From positions 62,001-126,000 of the forward strand of contig NZ_WNIJ01000003.1 in the NCBI RefSeq assembly GCF_009725755.1: DNA of 64,000 nucleotides, given 5' to 3'. Source of the DNA: Bombella sp. ESL0385. Lineage in GTDB: Bacteria; Pseudomonadota; Alphaproteobacteria; Acetobacterales; Acetobacteraceae. Shown in pieces: positions 47,326 to 56,491 of the stretch (position 1 is its first letter; the number at the start of each line of letters is the position of its first letter). A program made the position numbers and the translations under genes. Under the pieces are notes generated by a model. The model did no database searches. It saw only the letters and a program-made list of their open reading frames with translations, and was not told the origin of the DNA.

Positions 47326-48010
47326 ATCACGCTCTCATGCTCATCCGGGGTCATGCCCCCCTAAAGGGGAGGCCCTTGCGCACCTCCCCGGCAAAAGCCG
47401 TATCCTCCCTTGGGTGCGGCTTTTTTCTATTGCCCATTTTCTAGGCTGCGCTGCCATTCCGCTCCCCATCATGGCACAGCCCACCGCAATAGCCACCCTC
47501 ACCCAAGAGCTAAACCAACGCGATAGTGCCACGGCTGTGTTGCAACAACGCTGCCCTATCCCCATAACGGCACGCTTATTAGGCGCAGACGCTCCGGCTT
47601 CCCTCCATAATGAGGCACGTCATGCCCTCAACGCCCCTTCTGATGGCCACTTAACCACCCGCCATGTGCTCCTCCTCTGTGAAGGTACGGCACTTTCCGA
47701 AGCGTGGAATCTTTACCTACCAGACCGCCTCACCCCACAAGCACGCACACTTTTAGCCGATGGTCATACACCCTTTGGCCGCGCTGTGGGGGAAGGGCAT
47801 TTCTATCGCCAACGTCTGAGTCGCCCTATGGGGAGCCTCCCGCCGCTTATCATCATAGAAAATCGCGCCATTCTTCGCCGCAAAGCAGACGGCAAGCCTT
47901 TGGCGTATCTGATAGAACGCTATAACCGCGCGGCTCTAACGCCTGTTACAACGCCGGGGGCGACCAGTTTAAATGTTGTCCCCCATCAGGGGCGAGCATC
48001 TGCCCCGTAA
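47306..48010 (+). CDS. Exported UbiC (chorismate lyase)-like protein
   Basis: From the ATG at 47306 the product has 234 residues. A long basic start and a hydrophobic stretch (LFSIAHFLGCAAIPLPIMA) suggest export. The domain behind it resembles chorismate pyruvate-lyase: RHVLLLCEGTALSEAWNLYLPDRL, then GHTPFGRAV like the UbiC GKTPLGR motif, PPLIIIENRAILRRKADGKPLAYLIERY with a conserved late Glu. Chorismate lyase is normally cytoplasmic, so export would be odd; the segment could also be a membrane anchor. It overlaps the FYDLN gene by 20 bp and, tail to tail, the SDR gene by 65 bp. Confidence 0.6.
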   Translation: MSVTTPKSRSHAHPGSCPPKGEALAHLPGKSRILPWVRLFSIAHFLGCAAIPLPIMAQPTAIATLTQELNQRDSATAVLQQRCPIPITARLLGADAPASLHNEARHALNAPSDGHLTTRHVLLLCEGTALSEAWNLYLPDRLTPQARTLLADGHTPFGRAVGEGHFYRQRLSRPMGSLPPLIIIENRAILRRKADGKPLAYLIERYNRAALTPVTTPGATSLNVVPHQGRASAP

Positions 48011-48698
48011 CAGATGGCAGCATGAGGAACATGCGGGCAATCGCCGCAATTTCCTCAACATCTGCCCCACGATGCAGCGGTGTACGCTGGCACATCGCCT
48101 CAAAATGCTCCAAAGACTGCCCAGCAGCCGGCAAGACCGGGCCGGGGCCAATCGCATTTACCCGCACGCGTGGGGCCAACCCCAAAGCCATCGTACGCGT
48201 CAAGCTCCATAAAGCAGAGCGCGCTACTGTATAGCTGACAAAATGCGGCGTGAGATTCCATACGCGTTGGTCCAACATATTCACAATCAGACCTTCAGCC
48301 CCCTCTGGCAGGGCCTCCGCCATGGCTTGGGAGAGCACAAAAGGCGCACGGAGATTTGGCTCCATATGCGCATCCCAACTCTGACGCGTCACACTGCCAA
48401 ACTCATCCCGCTCAAACACTGATGCATTATTGATGAGCACCCCCAGCGTGCCAAGCTGGGCGGTAACATGCTCCATCATCGGCAATAAGGCGGCCTCATC
48501 GGCAAGGTCTGCCTGCACCACACAGCCCCGCCCGCCAATCTGGCGCAATAGGGCTTCGGCCTCATCCCGGCTGTTACGATAATGGATAGCAACGGCAAAC
48601 CCTTCCGCTGCCAGCATCTCCACCATTGCCCGGCCAAGACGCCGCGCTCCACCCGTCACTAACGCCACACGCGGCATGTGGGGCGAGAGACCCACCAT
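47946..48698 (-). CDS. SDR-family oxidoreductase, pteridine-reductase-like
   Basis: The start at 48698 lies one base past the recR stop, and gives 250 residues. The Rossmann start VALVTGGARRLGRAM (TGGxRRLGR) and NNAS are classical SDR. The active-site region reads NMLDQRVWNLTPHFVSYTVARSALW. The Asp in place of Ser matches pteridine reductases, Tyr is present, but the catalytic Lys of YxxxK is Arg. Pteridine reductases make tetrahydro- or dihydropterins. The Lys-to-Arg change leaves activity uncertain. It is coupled to recR upstream. Confidence 0.85.
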   Translation of the reverse strand: MVGLSPHMPRVALVTGGARRLGRAMVEMLAAEGFAVAIHYRNSRDEAEALLRQIGGRGCVVQADLADEAALLPMMEHVTAQLGTLGVLINNASVFERDEFGSVTRQSWDAHMEPNLRAPFVLSQAMAEALPEGAEGLIVNMLDQRVWNLTPHFVSYTVARSALWSLTRTMALGLAPRVRVNAIGPGPVLPAAGQSLEHFEAMCQRTPLHRGADVEEIAAIARMFLMLPSVTGQMLAPDGGQHLNWSPPAL

Positions 48699-48699
48699 C

Positions 48700-49296
48700 C
48701 TATAACGCCTTGCGTGAGGACATAGCCGCAGCCAATGTGCCTTCATCTAACACATCTAACGCCCCGCCCATCGGGACGCCATGACCCAACCGGCTCACAA
48801 TCACCGGGTAAGGGGCGAGCTTTTCTTGCAGCCAATGAGCCGTTGTTGCCCCTTCCACCGTGGCCCCTAGGGCAAGGATAACCTCCTTCACCGCGCCTTG
48901 CTCCACATGCTTCATCAAGCCCTCAAGGTTTAAATCCTCCGGTCCACAGCCTGAAAGAGCAGAAAGAACCCCACCTAACACCTGATACCGCCCGCGATGC
49001 ATCCCTGCACGCTCCAACGCCCATAAATCACCCACACTCTCCACCACACAAATGACAGACCCATCACGCTGCGGGTCCGCACAAAGAGAGCAGGGGCTAC
49101 AGCTATCCAAATTGCCACATTCTGGGCAGGTTTGAATCGTCTGCGCGGCCTGCTGCATCGCCCCCATCAAGGGCTGTAAACGTGTCTCTGGGGCTTGCAA
49201 AAGGGCTAAGGCCGCCCGCCGTGCCGAGCGTGGGCCAAGGCCGGGTAAGCGGGCAAGACGAGTGATAAGAGCGTCAATCTCAGGGCTTATACGCAC
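48700..49296 (-). CDS. recR: Recombination mediator RecR
   Basis: The 198-residue protein has the helix-hairpin-helix LARLPGLGPRSARRAALALL, the zinc finger (CPECGNLDSCSPCSLC), and the Toprim domain starting ICVVESVGDLWALERAG and reaching EVILALGATVEG. With RecF/RecO it loads RecA at gaps. It follows ybaB and dnaX, the common dnaX-ybaB-recR operon. Confidence 0.96.
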   Translation of the reverse strand: MRISPEIDALITRLARLPGLGPRSARRAALALLQAPETRLQPLMGAMQQAAQTIQTCPECGNLDSCSPCSLCADPQRDGSVICVVESVGDLWALERAGMHRGRYQVLGGVLSALSGCGPEDLNLEGLMKHVEQGAVKEVILALGATVEGATTAHWLQEKLAPYPVIVSRLGHGVPMGGALDVLDEGTLAAAMSSRKAL

Positions 49297-49318
49297 GGTC
49301 TATGATGGTCCTCACTTT

Positions 49319-49642
49319 TTAGAAGGGCAAGTCCATGCCCGGTGGTAACTGCAACCCACCTGTCACCTGCTTCATCTCCTCAGCACTGGTAGCTTCAACC
49401 TTTGTGCGTGCATCAGCAAAAGCGGCCAGGATTAAATCCTGCAATGTTTCCATATCCTCTGGGTCTGCCAATTTGGGGTCGATAGTAATGGCTTTCAACA
49501 CGCCTTTCCCCGTCATGCTCAAACGAACAAGACCATTACCTGCCGTACCCTCAATCTCCAAGCGTTCCAACTTCGCTTGGGCTTCCTTCATGCGGGCTTG
49601 CATTTGGGTGGCCTGCTTCATCATACCAGCCAGATTCTTCAT
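49319..49642 (-). CDS. YbaB/EbfC nucleoid-associated protein
   Basis: The 107-residue product starts [56 protein letters not shown], the family's helix-then-sheet pattern, and ends with [13 protein letters not shown]. It forms tweezer-like dimers that bind DNA. It is between dnaX (27 bp upstream) and recR (22 bp downstream). Confidence 0.96.
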   Translation of the reverse strand: MKNLAGMMKQATQMQARMKEAQAKLERLEIEGTAGNGLVRLSMTGKGVLKAITIDPKLADPEDMETLQDLILAAFADARTKVEATSAEEMKQVTGGLQLPPGMDLPF

Positions 49643-49669
49643 AACATCACTCCTCCAAAAAAGGGCTGC

Positions 49670-51748
49670 TTATTCAAACTCATCCTCATCGGCATAATCG
49701 GCATCCGGTGGGGCGAACTCAAAACCAGGGGGGACATCCTCCCCTAATGGAACAATCATCTCTGGTGGGAGGCCATAATCATCCAACGTATGATCCCGCA
49801 CCTCGCCAATTTCTGCTTTGGGAAAACGCTGTAAAATCGCTTTAACAAGCGGATGTTGCTTTGCTTTATCCTTATGCAAAGCAATAATCTCCGCCCCCTG
49901 CTCATCTAATGTCGGCTCCCCCGCCGCCTCGGAGGGCAGAACCTCCCACCGGCCGGGATAAAGCCGCTCTAACAGCGCGATAAGCGTCCGAAAAGCCTGC
50001 CTTTTACGCTCCTTATCCTCATCAGCAATGCGCAACACAACGCGGGGCGGGGCAAACTCTACCAAATGCCCCAAATGACGCAACACACCATGAAGATGCG
50101 CCTCTTTTTGCTGGCCTACCAACGCCACCATTTCCCGCCAGCTACGCGGCATGGGGGGGACACCCCCTTCCGCCTCACCTAAGGTCGGTTGAGGCATGAT
50201 TGGTACAGCAACGGGGCTCCCATTCTCGGTTGCTAAGCGCAAAGGCTGCGGGGCGGGGCTGGTTTGCGCCTCTGCCTCCATAGCAGACTGTGGCTGCGCC
50301 ATCGCACTCCCCCGCACTACGGGGCCAGAAGGTACATTCTGCCCCTGATAAGACGCTGTAGAAGAAGGCGTTGCCGCGGCACGGCTTGAGGGAAGCTGCT
50401 GTTGCCCCATATGCTCCGCTGGCCCTGCCGCCCCACGAGGTGACGCCCCACCAGATGGCCCGTTTGGGTGCGCTCCTCCCGCCGTTTTATGAAGCTCTGC
50501 TGCGGAAACCTCCTGCAACTGACGCACCAAATGTGCAGGGGTTGGCAGTAAACTTGCGTGGCAGAGGCGAATCAAAACCATCTCAGCCGCTTGACGGCGG
50601 TCGGGGGCCATATCGACCTCTGCCAGACCTTTCAGCACTAATTGCCATGCACGACCTAAAACGCTCGCCCCGACATGCTCAATAATCACCCCACCACGAA
50701 CACGCTCCATCTCTGGCAGCTCGTTCCCTTCGCGCAGGCTAGGCAGGGCCTTAAGGCGCGAGAGCAGATGCAGCACATCCAGCACATCGGTCAGCAACAC
50801 GCCAAGGTCTGCCCCCCGGGCATAGGCTTGCCCTGCCATGGTGAGAACCTCAGCCACCTGCCCACGCAAAGCCGCCTCTAAGAGGTCGAACACCAAGCCA
50901 CGGTCTGCTAGACCAAGCATATCCGCTACCGCAGCAGTATCGGACGCCCCTTGGGCAATCGCTTGGTCAAGCAATGACAACCCATCACGCACCGAACCAT
51001 CAGCTGCACGCGCGATGAGCGATAAAGCCCCTTCCTCCAGTGTTGCCCCTTCTTTTTGGGCAATGCGCGCAAAATGCTCAGCCAACATAGCTTGCGGTAC
51101 ACGTTGGAGGTCAAAACGCTGACAGCGCGATAAGACCGTGACAGGAACCTTCCGCAATTCTGTCGTAGCGAAAATGAACGTTACCTGCGCGGGAGGTTCC
51201 TCTAGCGTTTTAAGCAACGCGTTAAACGCATTGCGCGAGAGCATATGCACTTCGTCAATAACAAAGACCTTCATCCGCGCTTGCATGGGGCGGAAGCGGG
51301 AGGCCTCAATAATCTCGCGCACATCATCCACACCTGTGCGAGAGGCAGCGTCCATCTCCAACACATCGGGGTGACGGTCCGCCAAAATAGCCTTACAATT
51401 AGGGCAAACTCCGCATGGCTCCGCTGTTGGGCCGCCTTTACCATCTGGCCCGACACAATTAAGCGCGCGAGCAATAATCCGAGCGGTTGTGGTCTTACCC
51501 ACACCGCGCACCCCTGTCAGCATAAAGGCATGTGCCACACGCCCCACAGCAAAAGCCCGCCGTAAAATACGGACTAAACTCTCTTGGCCGATGAGGTCAT
51601 CAAATGTTTGGGGGCGATATTTACGCGCTAAAACACGATAAGGCGTACCCTCCCCTGCCGAGGGAGCGGCCTCTAGCGGGGCAGCATCACCAAAAAAGCC
51701 TGCACCACCTTCTTCCGGGGGAAGGGGCAAAGCATCATCATCCGTCAC
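49670..51748 (-). CDS. dnaX: DNA polymerase III subunits gamma/tau
   Basis: The 692-residue clamp-loader protein has YRPQTFDDLIGQESLVRILRRAF, Walker A TGVRGVGKTT, a zinc module with cysteines (CVGPDGKGGPTAEPCGVCPNC), Walker B VFVIDEVHMLS, and sensor 1 FATTELRKVP. A Pro/Gly/Ser-rich linker (around residues 420-510) leads to a tau C-terminal domain and an acidic end (DADYADEDEFE). I did not find an obvious frameshift signal for a short gamma form. The SRP RNA gene lies just upstream. Confidence 0.96.
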   Translation of the reverse strand: MTDDDALPLPPEEGGAGFFGDAAPLEAAPSAGEGTPYRVLARKYRPQTFDDLIGQESLVRILRRAFAVGRVAHAFMLTGVRGVGKTTTARIIARALNCVGPDGKGGPTAEPCGVCPNCKAILADRHPDVLEMDAASRTGVDDVREIIEASRFRPMQARMKVFVIDEVHMLSRNAFNALLKTLEEPPAQVTFIFATTELRKVPVTVLSRCQRFDLQRVPQAMLAEHFARIAQKEGATLEEGALSLIARAADGSVRDGLSLLDQAIAQGASDTAAVADMLGLADRGLVFDLLEAALRGQVAEVLTMAGQAYARGADLGVLLTDVLDVLHLLSRLKALPSLREGNELPEMERVRGGVIIEHVGASVLGRAWQLVLKGLAEVDMAPDRRQAAEMVLIRLCHASLLPTPAHLVRQLQEVSAAELHKTAGGAHPNGPSGGASPRGAAGPAEHMGQQQLPSSRAAATPSSTASYQGQNVPSGPVVRGSAMAQPQSAMEAEAQTSPAPQPLRLATENGSPVAVPIMPQPTLGEAEGGVPPMPRSWREMVALVGQQKEAHLHGVLRHLGHLVEFAPPRVVLRIADEDKERKRQAFRTLIALLERLYPGRWEVLPSEAAGEPTLDEQGAEIIALHKDKAKQHPLVKAILQRFPKAEIGEVRDHTLDDYGLPPEMIVPLGEDVPPGFEFAPPDADYADEDEFE

Positions 51749-51844
51749 GGCTGTTCTGGCCTCCCACAGCTCTCATGTTCTGGAAAAGACCACGCGGAGG
51801 GCATTTCTCTAAGCCTGCAGACTTTGTACCTCCAAAGCCTAACA

Positions 51845-51936
51845 GGTGGAAGACCGGACACCCGACCCGATACGATCTCACTACGGCTGCTCCCTTCCGG
51901 GCCTGACCGGGTTCGCAAGTCAACCGCCCAGGGCCG
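51845..51936 (-). ncRNA. ffs: Signal recognition particle RNA, small bacterial (4.5S) type
   Basis: On the minus strand 51886-51908 matches the SRP domain IV core: GGTCAGG, then the CCGGAAGG tetraloop region, then AGCAGCC. The flanking strands (GGCGGTTGACTTGCGAACCC on one side and GGGTCGGGTGTCC on the other) can pair into the long hairpin. Ends are approximate, set by pairing limits. The gene is directly upstream of dnaX, a common alphaproteobacterial location. Open frames across it are coincidental. Confidence 0.9.
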
Positions 51937-51985
51937 ATCTCCCACGCGGCTTCTAGCATGAAAGGTGGGGGGGATGGCAAGCCCT

Positions 51986-53809
51986 TTACGGAGCGACAGC
52001 CCCACCACCGGGATGGCGCGGGTCCGCCACCCCATAAAACGGCCCAATTCCCTTAGCAGAAGGCTGCATACCCAAACGTGGCCCACCCACCAGAATTGCC
52101 TCTGTAATCCCCCATGGGCGATGCGCGATGAAATGATACCCCATATGCTCCAACGTCTTTTGCACCTCGGGGCTAAGCGCGCCGCTCTCCATCTCCACAC
52201 TATCCGGCTTCCATTGCTCATGCAGGCGTGGGAGATCAACCGCTTGGGCTAAATCCAACCCGTAATCCACCACCCCCAATAAGCTTGAAAGCACAATGGT
52301 CGGAATACGCGACCCGCCGGGGCTACCAGTGACCATAACCACCTTGCCCTCACGGCTAATAATCGTAGGCGACATGGAGGAAAGAGGCGTCTTACCCGGG
52401 GCAATCGCATTAGCCGCAGACCCAACAAGGCCAAACATATTCGGCTCACCAGGCTTGATGGAAAAATCATCCATCTCATCATTCATCCAAATGCCGGTCC
52501 GCCCGCCCATAACGCCAGCCCCAAACCAACCATTGAGCGTATAGGTTGTGGAGACCGCCATACCTTGGGCGTCAATAGTGGAGAAATGCGTTGTCTCATG
52601 CTTCTCCTCCGCTGGCTCCGCCCCAGCATGGGCCACATGGCTAGGGCCGGGCTGACCGACAAACAAAGCATCGGATGAAATAGCATGATGCGCTGGTAAA
52701 GCTGCGCGAATCTGTGCCGCATAGGCGGGGTCTGTTAAATAAGAGACCGGATTTTGCACAAAAGCGGGGTCGCCAAGGTCACGCCTGTCAGAATAAGCAT
52801 GGCGCATCGCCTCAATCTCGTAACGCACAGCTTGCGCGCTATGTAACCCCAACTGGGTCATATTATAGCCAGAGAGGATGTTCAGAATCTCACATAGCGC
52901 AACACCACCCCCACTTGGGGGCGGGGCAGTCTCAATCTGATAGCCCCGATAAGCACACCGTATGGGCTCCATAAAACGCGGCTTATAGGCGTGGAAGTCC
53001 GCCTCTGTAAGCAAGCCACCCCCTAAGCGAGCCACACGCAAAATCTCCGCCGCAATCGGTCCGTGATAAAATGCGCGGTCACCTTGTTGAGCAATTAACG
53101 CTAAAGAGCGCGCTAAACCGGGCTGGATAAGCCGGTCCCCTACAGCAAGCTCTGACCCATCAGGGCGAAGGAAAATACCGCGCGCATACTCATCTTGGCG
53201 GAAATAATCTGTCGATGTATGCAAAAGCTCCACATCGCCTTCCTCCAGAACAAAGCCATCTCGTGCGAGAGCAATGGCTGGGGCCATATCCTGCGCACGG
53301 CTTAACCGCCCCCAGCGTTTACGCACAGCCTCCAACCCGGCAACCGTCCCCGGTACCGCCACAGCTTGCCAACCAATGGTAGAGAGGCCCGGCTTCACAT
53401 GCCCTGCAGCATCTACATACATATCAGGCTGTGCCCGCAAAGGGGCATGTTCGCGGAAGTCGATAAACACAGCTGGGCCATGCGAGGGGCGAAGGGTCAT
53501 AAACCCACCCCCACCCAGATTTCCCGCTGCGGGATAAACGACGGCTAACGCATAACCAACAGCCACCGCCGCATCTGCTGCATTACCGCCTTCACGCAAA
53601 ATACGCGCTCCTGCCTCTGAGGCTAAATGCTGAGCGGAGACCACCATTCCCCGCTCCCCTCTAACCAAAAGGCCGGGGCGGGTTGTATCTGGCCCATAAG
53701 CAAGGGGGTCATGGTCGGCACTAAGCGGCTCTGCTTGGCAAAAAGGCACCATGCCAACGCACAATGCCCCGATAACCAGCCGCATTGCTCTCTTACGCCA
53801 CGCCATCAT
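51986..53809 (-). CDS. ggt: Gamma-glutamyltranspeptidase, periplasmic
   Basis: The 607-residue precursor has a signal peptide (RLVIGALCVGMVPFCQA), the early GMVVSAQHLASEAGARILREGGNAADAAVA, GGGGFMTLR, and the autocleavage site in EEKHETTHFSTID, where the threonine starting TTHFS becomes the catalytic nucleophile. The small subunit continues with GMAVSTTYTLNGWFGAGVM and TGSPGGSRI. It splits glutathione and transfers the gamma-glutamyl group. It is transcribed after map (15 bp). Confidence 0.95.
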   Translation of the reverse strand: MMAWRKRAMRLVIGALCVGMVPFCQAEPLSADHDPLAYGPDTTRPGLLVRGERGMVVSAQHLASEAGARILREGGNAADAAVAVGYALAVVYPAAGNLGGGGFMTLRPSHGPAVFIDFREHAPLRAQPDMYVDAAGHVKPGLSTIGWQAVAVPGTVAGLEAVRKRWGRLSRAQDMAPAIALARDGFVLEEGDVELLHTSTDYFRQDEYARGIFLRPDGSELAVGDRLIQPGLARSLALIAQQGDRAFYHGPIAAEILRVARLGGGLLTEADFHAYKPRFMEPIRCAYRGYQIETAPPPSGGGVALCEILNILSGYNMTQLGLHSAQAVRYEIEAMRHAYSDRRDLGDPAFVQNPVSYLTDPAYAAQIRAALPAHHAISSDALFVGQPGPSHVAHAGAEPAEEKHETTHFSTIDAQGMAVSTTYTLNGWFGAGVMGGRTGIWMNDEMDDFSIKPGEPNMFGLVGSAANAIAPGKTPLSSMSPTIISREGKVVMVTGSPGGSRIPTIVLSSLLGVVDYGLDLAQAVDLPRLHEQWKPDSVEMESGALSPEVQKTLEHMGYHFIAHRPWGITEAILVGGPRLGMQPSAKGIGPFYGVADPRHPGGGAVAP

Positions 53810-53824
53810 ACCCCCTCTACCCCC

Positions 53825-54625
53825 TTAAACAGCGTAAGGCGGCTTTGTGTAACCACGCGGTGAGAGAGTAAAAATCTCGTACCCATCTTCTGTCACACCA
53901 AGCTGATGCTCAAATTGAGCGGATAAAGAGCGATCCCGCGTCACAGCTGTCCATTCATCAGCGAGGACTTTCACATCCGGCTTACCGAGATTCAACATAG
54001 GCTCAATGGTGAAGACCATACCTGCCTCCAAAACCGTGCCCTGACCGGGCCGCCCGTAATGGAGAACACTCGGGGCTTCATGGAAACTACGCCCAATGCC
54101 ATGCCCACAAAAATCCCGCACGACACCAAGGCGATGCTTCTCCGCAAAGCTTTGAATGGCATAACCAATATCCCCCAGCGTTGCACCGGGGCGGACCTGC
54201 TCTATCCCCAGCATAAGGGCTTGATAGGTCAAGTCGATCAATTTCTCTGCTTTGCGCGGGGGCTTGCCCACCACATACATGCGCGATGTATCACCATACC
54301 ACCCGTTTAAGATGGAAGTGACATCAATATTAAGTACATCACCTTCCTGCAAACGCCGCTCACCAGGGATGCCATGACAGACAACATGGTTCAGCGAAAT
54401 ACAGCATGACTTAGGAAAGCCATGATAATTCAAAGGAGCCGGTGTGGCCCCATGAGCTAACGTATAATCATGGATGATTTTATCCAACTCACCCGTTGTA
54501 ATACCGGGGCGGACATGCTCGGTAATCATATCCAGCGTTGCCGCGGCTAACTGCCCCGCCGCTTTGAGGTGCTTAAAATCCTCTGCCGTATAATGCTGGA
54601 TATTACGCCCATCTTGAGAAGCCAT
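53825..54625 (-). CDS. map: Methionine aminopeptidase type I
   Basis: The 266-residue enzyme shows the pita-bread fold landmarks. NHVVCHGIPGERRLQEGDVLNIDVT carries the first catalytic His and first metal Asp, NGWYGDTSRMYVVG the second Asp, VRDFCGHGIGRSFHEAP the metal His, VFTIEPML the first Glu, and SAQFEHQLGVTEDGYEIFT the last Glu. It removes initiator methionine from nascent proteins. ggt follows 15 bp downstream. Confidence 0.96.
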   Translation of the reverse strand: MASQDGRNIQHYTAEDFKHLKAAGQLAAATLDMITEHVRPGITTGELDKIIHDYTLAHGATPAPLNYHGFPKSCCISLNHVVCHGIPGERRLQEGDVLNIDVTSILNGWYGDTSRMYVVGKPPRKAEKLIDLTYQALMLGIEQVRPGATLGDIGYAIQSFAEKHRLGVVRDFCGHGIGRSFHEAPSVLHYGRPGQGTVLEAGMVFTIEPMLNLGKPDVKVLADEWTAVTRDRSLSAQFEHQLGVTEDGYEIFTLSPRGYTKPPYAV

Positions 54626-54705
54626 ACCGTTTGATAGTCCTTATACTTACTTAAAAAGCCCCTTACCCATGCACCCCTCTGGCAATCATCCTCATCACCA
54701 CGAGA

Positions 54706-55701
54706 TTAGGAGCGATGATGCCCACGATGGGAGGCCCACGCATGATGCAACCCGCGCGGGGCTGCATGAGTATGATAACTTACTAACATAACATCACGAT
54801 GCAAATGCCGACCGCGCGCAGCACGATGCTCCCCACGCCATGCCACAGCATAAGCCCCCACCTTTTGGAGGAGAGGCAACGGCGTCTGACCCGCTTTGGA
54901 GAAGCCATCATTCAACAAAGAAATCATCGTCTCATTACGGCTAGTATTGCTAGAAGCCCCCATCTCAACAGCGATTAAACGCGTCTCCCCTTGTTGGGCG
55001 GAGCTTACAAGATTATGGCCAGCAAGATCGGTATAGCCTGTCTTGAAGCCATCCGCCCCCTGATACACACCCAAAAGCGGGTCATGATTCGGAATCATGT
55101 GACGGCGGAAAGCAAATTGCCGCACACCGAAATAATGATAATATTGCGGATAATCCTGCAACAGAGAGCGAGCAAGCACGCCTAAATCCCGTGCTGTCGT
55201 CACTTGATCAGGGTCTGGCAAACCAGACGCATTGCGGAAGGTCGTATGGGCCATCCCCAAACGACGCGCTTGGAAGGTCATATGCGCCGCAAAGCGTGTT
55301 TCATCCCCACTACCAAGATACTCGCCCAGCACACAAGCGGCATCATTAGCGGACTTTGTCACCAAAGCGAGAATCGCTTGCTCCACTGTAAGATGCGTAC
55401 CCGGCCTTAGCCCTAATTTGGAAGGTGCTTGTACAGAGGCATGGATGGAGACAGGCATCTCATCATCCAACGTAATGGTCCCACGCTCCAACGCTTGGAA
55501 GGTGAGATATAATGTCATCATTTTTGTAAGAGATGCGGGATAACGCTGAAGATCCGCATCTTCCTCCGAAAGCACAGCTCCTGTCCGCGCATTTAGGACA
55601 ATGGAAGACACATGGCCTGCAAACTGCGCTCGCGCTGTACCAGCGAACGTTACCAAGCCCACAGCAAACGATAACAAAGTACGGCGAAAGAGCGAGTGCA
55701 T
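54706..55701 (-). CDS. D-alanyl-D-alanine carboxypeptidase (S11 family, low-molecular-mass PBP)
   Basis: A signal peptide (LLSFAVGLVTFAGTARA) precedes a serine carboxypeptidase with all three motifs: SLTK (catalytic Ser/Lys), SAN, and KTG in DGFKTGYTDLAG. It trims D-Ala from peptidoglycan stem peptides in the periplasm. Full length is 331 residues; beyond the catalytic domain there is only a short His/Arg-rich tail (HRDVMLVSYHTHAAPRGLHHAWASH) and not the usual beta-rich C-terminal domain or amphipathic anchor. Confidence 0.92.
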   Translation of the reverse strand: MHSLFRRTLLSFAVGLVTFAGTARAQFAGHVSSIVLNARTGAVLSEEDADLQRYPASLTKMMTLYLTFQALERGTITLDDEMPVSIHASVQAPSKLGLRPGTHLTVEQAILALVTKSANDAACVLGEYLGSGDETRFAAHMTFQARRLGMAHTTFRNASGLPDPDQVTTARDLGVLARSLLQDYPQYYHYFGVRQFAFRRHMIPNHDPLLGVYQGADGFKTGYTDLAGHNLVSSAQQGETRLIAVEMGASSNTSRNETMISLLNDGFSKAGQTPLPLLQKVGAYAVAWRGEHRAARGRHLHRDVMLVSYHTHAAPRGLHHAWASHRGHHRS

Positions 55702-56028
55702 CAGGACAAATTATCCTTACAGAAACAGGGCAGGAGACGCAGAATAAGGCATTTTTTAGAACCTTCTTTTGTAGCCTGTCTAGCTAATTTCCACACAGAT
55801 GTTCAACATTTAAAGATTCTTTAATCATTGACCAGCACTTCATCACATCTATGTTACGTTCTTATAAAGGATCTCCCCTCTCTCTCCGCTAAAAGACCTA
55901 GCAAACAGCCCCTTGTGACGAATCGCGCCAATGCAATGCAGCTGTGCTGTACGCTATCATCCCATAGGATTCTTACTTTTTCCTGCTAAAGTAATAGCCA
56001 GCCCTCGCGAATTATTAGGAGACACCCC
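55702..56028. other. Intergenic region between the D,D-carboxypeptidase gene and clpS
   Basis: 327 bp between divergent genes, AT-rich from about 55740 to 55870. It should hold both promoters. AGGAG 7 nt before the clpS ATG is the clpS ribosome-binding site. No tRNA, terminator or convincing small frame was seen. Confidence 0.4.
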
Positions 56029-56397
56029 ATGCAGCGCAGGCCCTACGGAGCAACATCGCACCCTTCTATAGACGATGCCAACCTAGACGTGCTTGTTTGT
56101 GCAGTGCGAGAAGATACACTTACCGACCAAAAAACAGAACTTACTTATCCCTCTATGTATAAAGTTCTGCTTCTTAACGATGATTATACGCCAATGGACT
56201 TCGTTATATTTATCTTAGAGCGTTATTTTGCCAAATCACCTGATGAAGCCCGCCATATTATGCTGGAGGTTCATAATCGTGGTAGTGGGGTTTGTGGCAT
56301 CTTCACCTATGAGATTGCTGAAACCAAAATCGGGCAAGTCATGGACCTAGCCCAGCAAAACCAACATCCTCTGCAATGCACCCTTGAGAAAGCGTAA
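56029..56397 (+). CDS. clpS: ClpS adaptor protein
   Basis: The 122-residue protein has the ClpS core after a 40-residue flexible start: [62 protein letters not shown]. The [10 protein letters not shown] loop and the HxxGxG turn build the N-degron pocket. It delivers substrates bearing destabilising N-termini to ClpAP. clpA follows after 94 bp. Confidence 0.96.
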   Translation: MQRRPYGATSHPSIDDANLDVLVCAVREDTLTDQKTELTYPSMYKVLLLNDDYTPMDFVIFILERYFAKSPDEARHIMLEVHNRGSGVCGIFTYEIAETKIGQVMDLAQQNQHPLQCTLEKA

Positions 56398-56491
56398 ACG
56401 CATTGCCACCTCTAATTGCGGTTGATGTTCGATAACTTTCTGTCCCGCAATTCATCATTCTGACATGGATATGTGTCACAAGGAGCGCATT

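Noticed and set aside
51738-51980. Frames crossing the dnaX upstream region
   Set aside because: They run through the SRP RNA, which explains the conserved sequence better.
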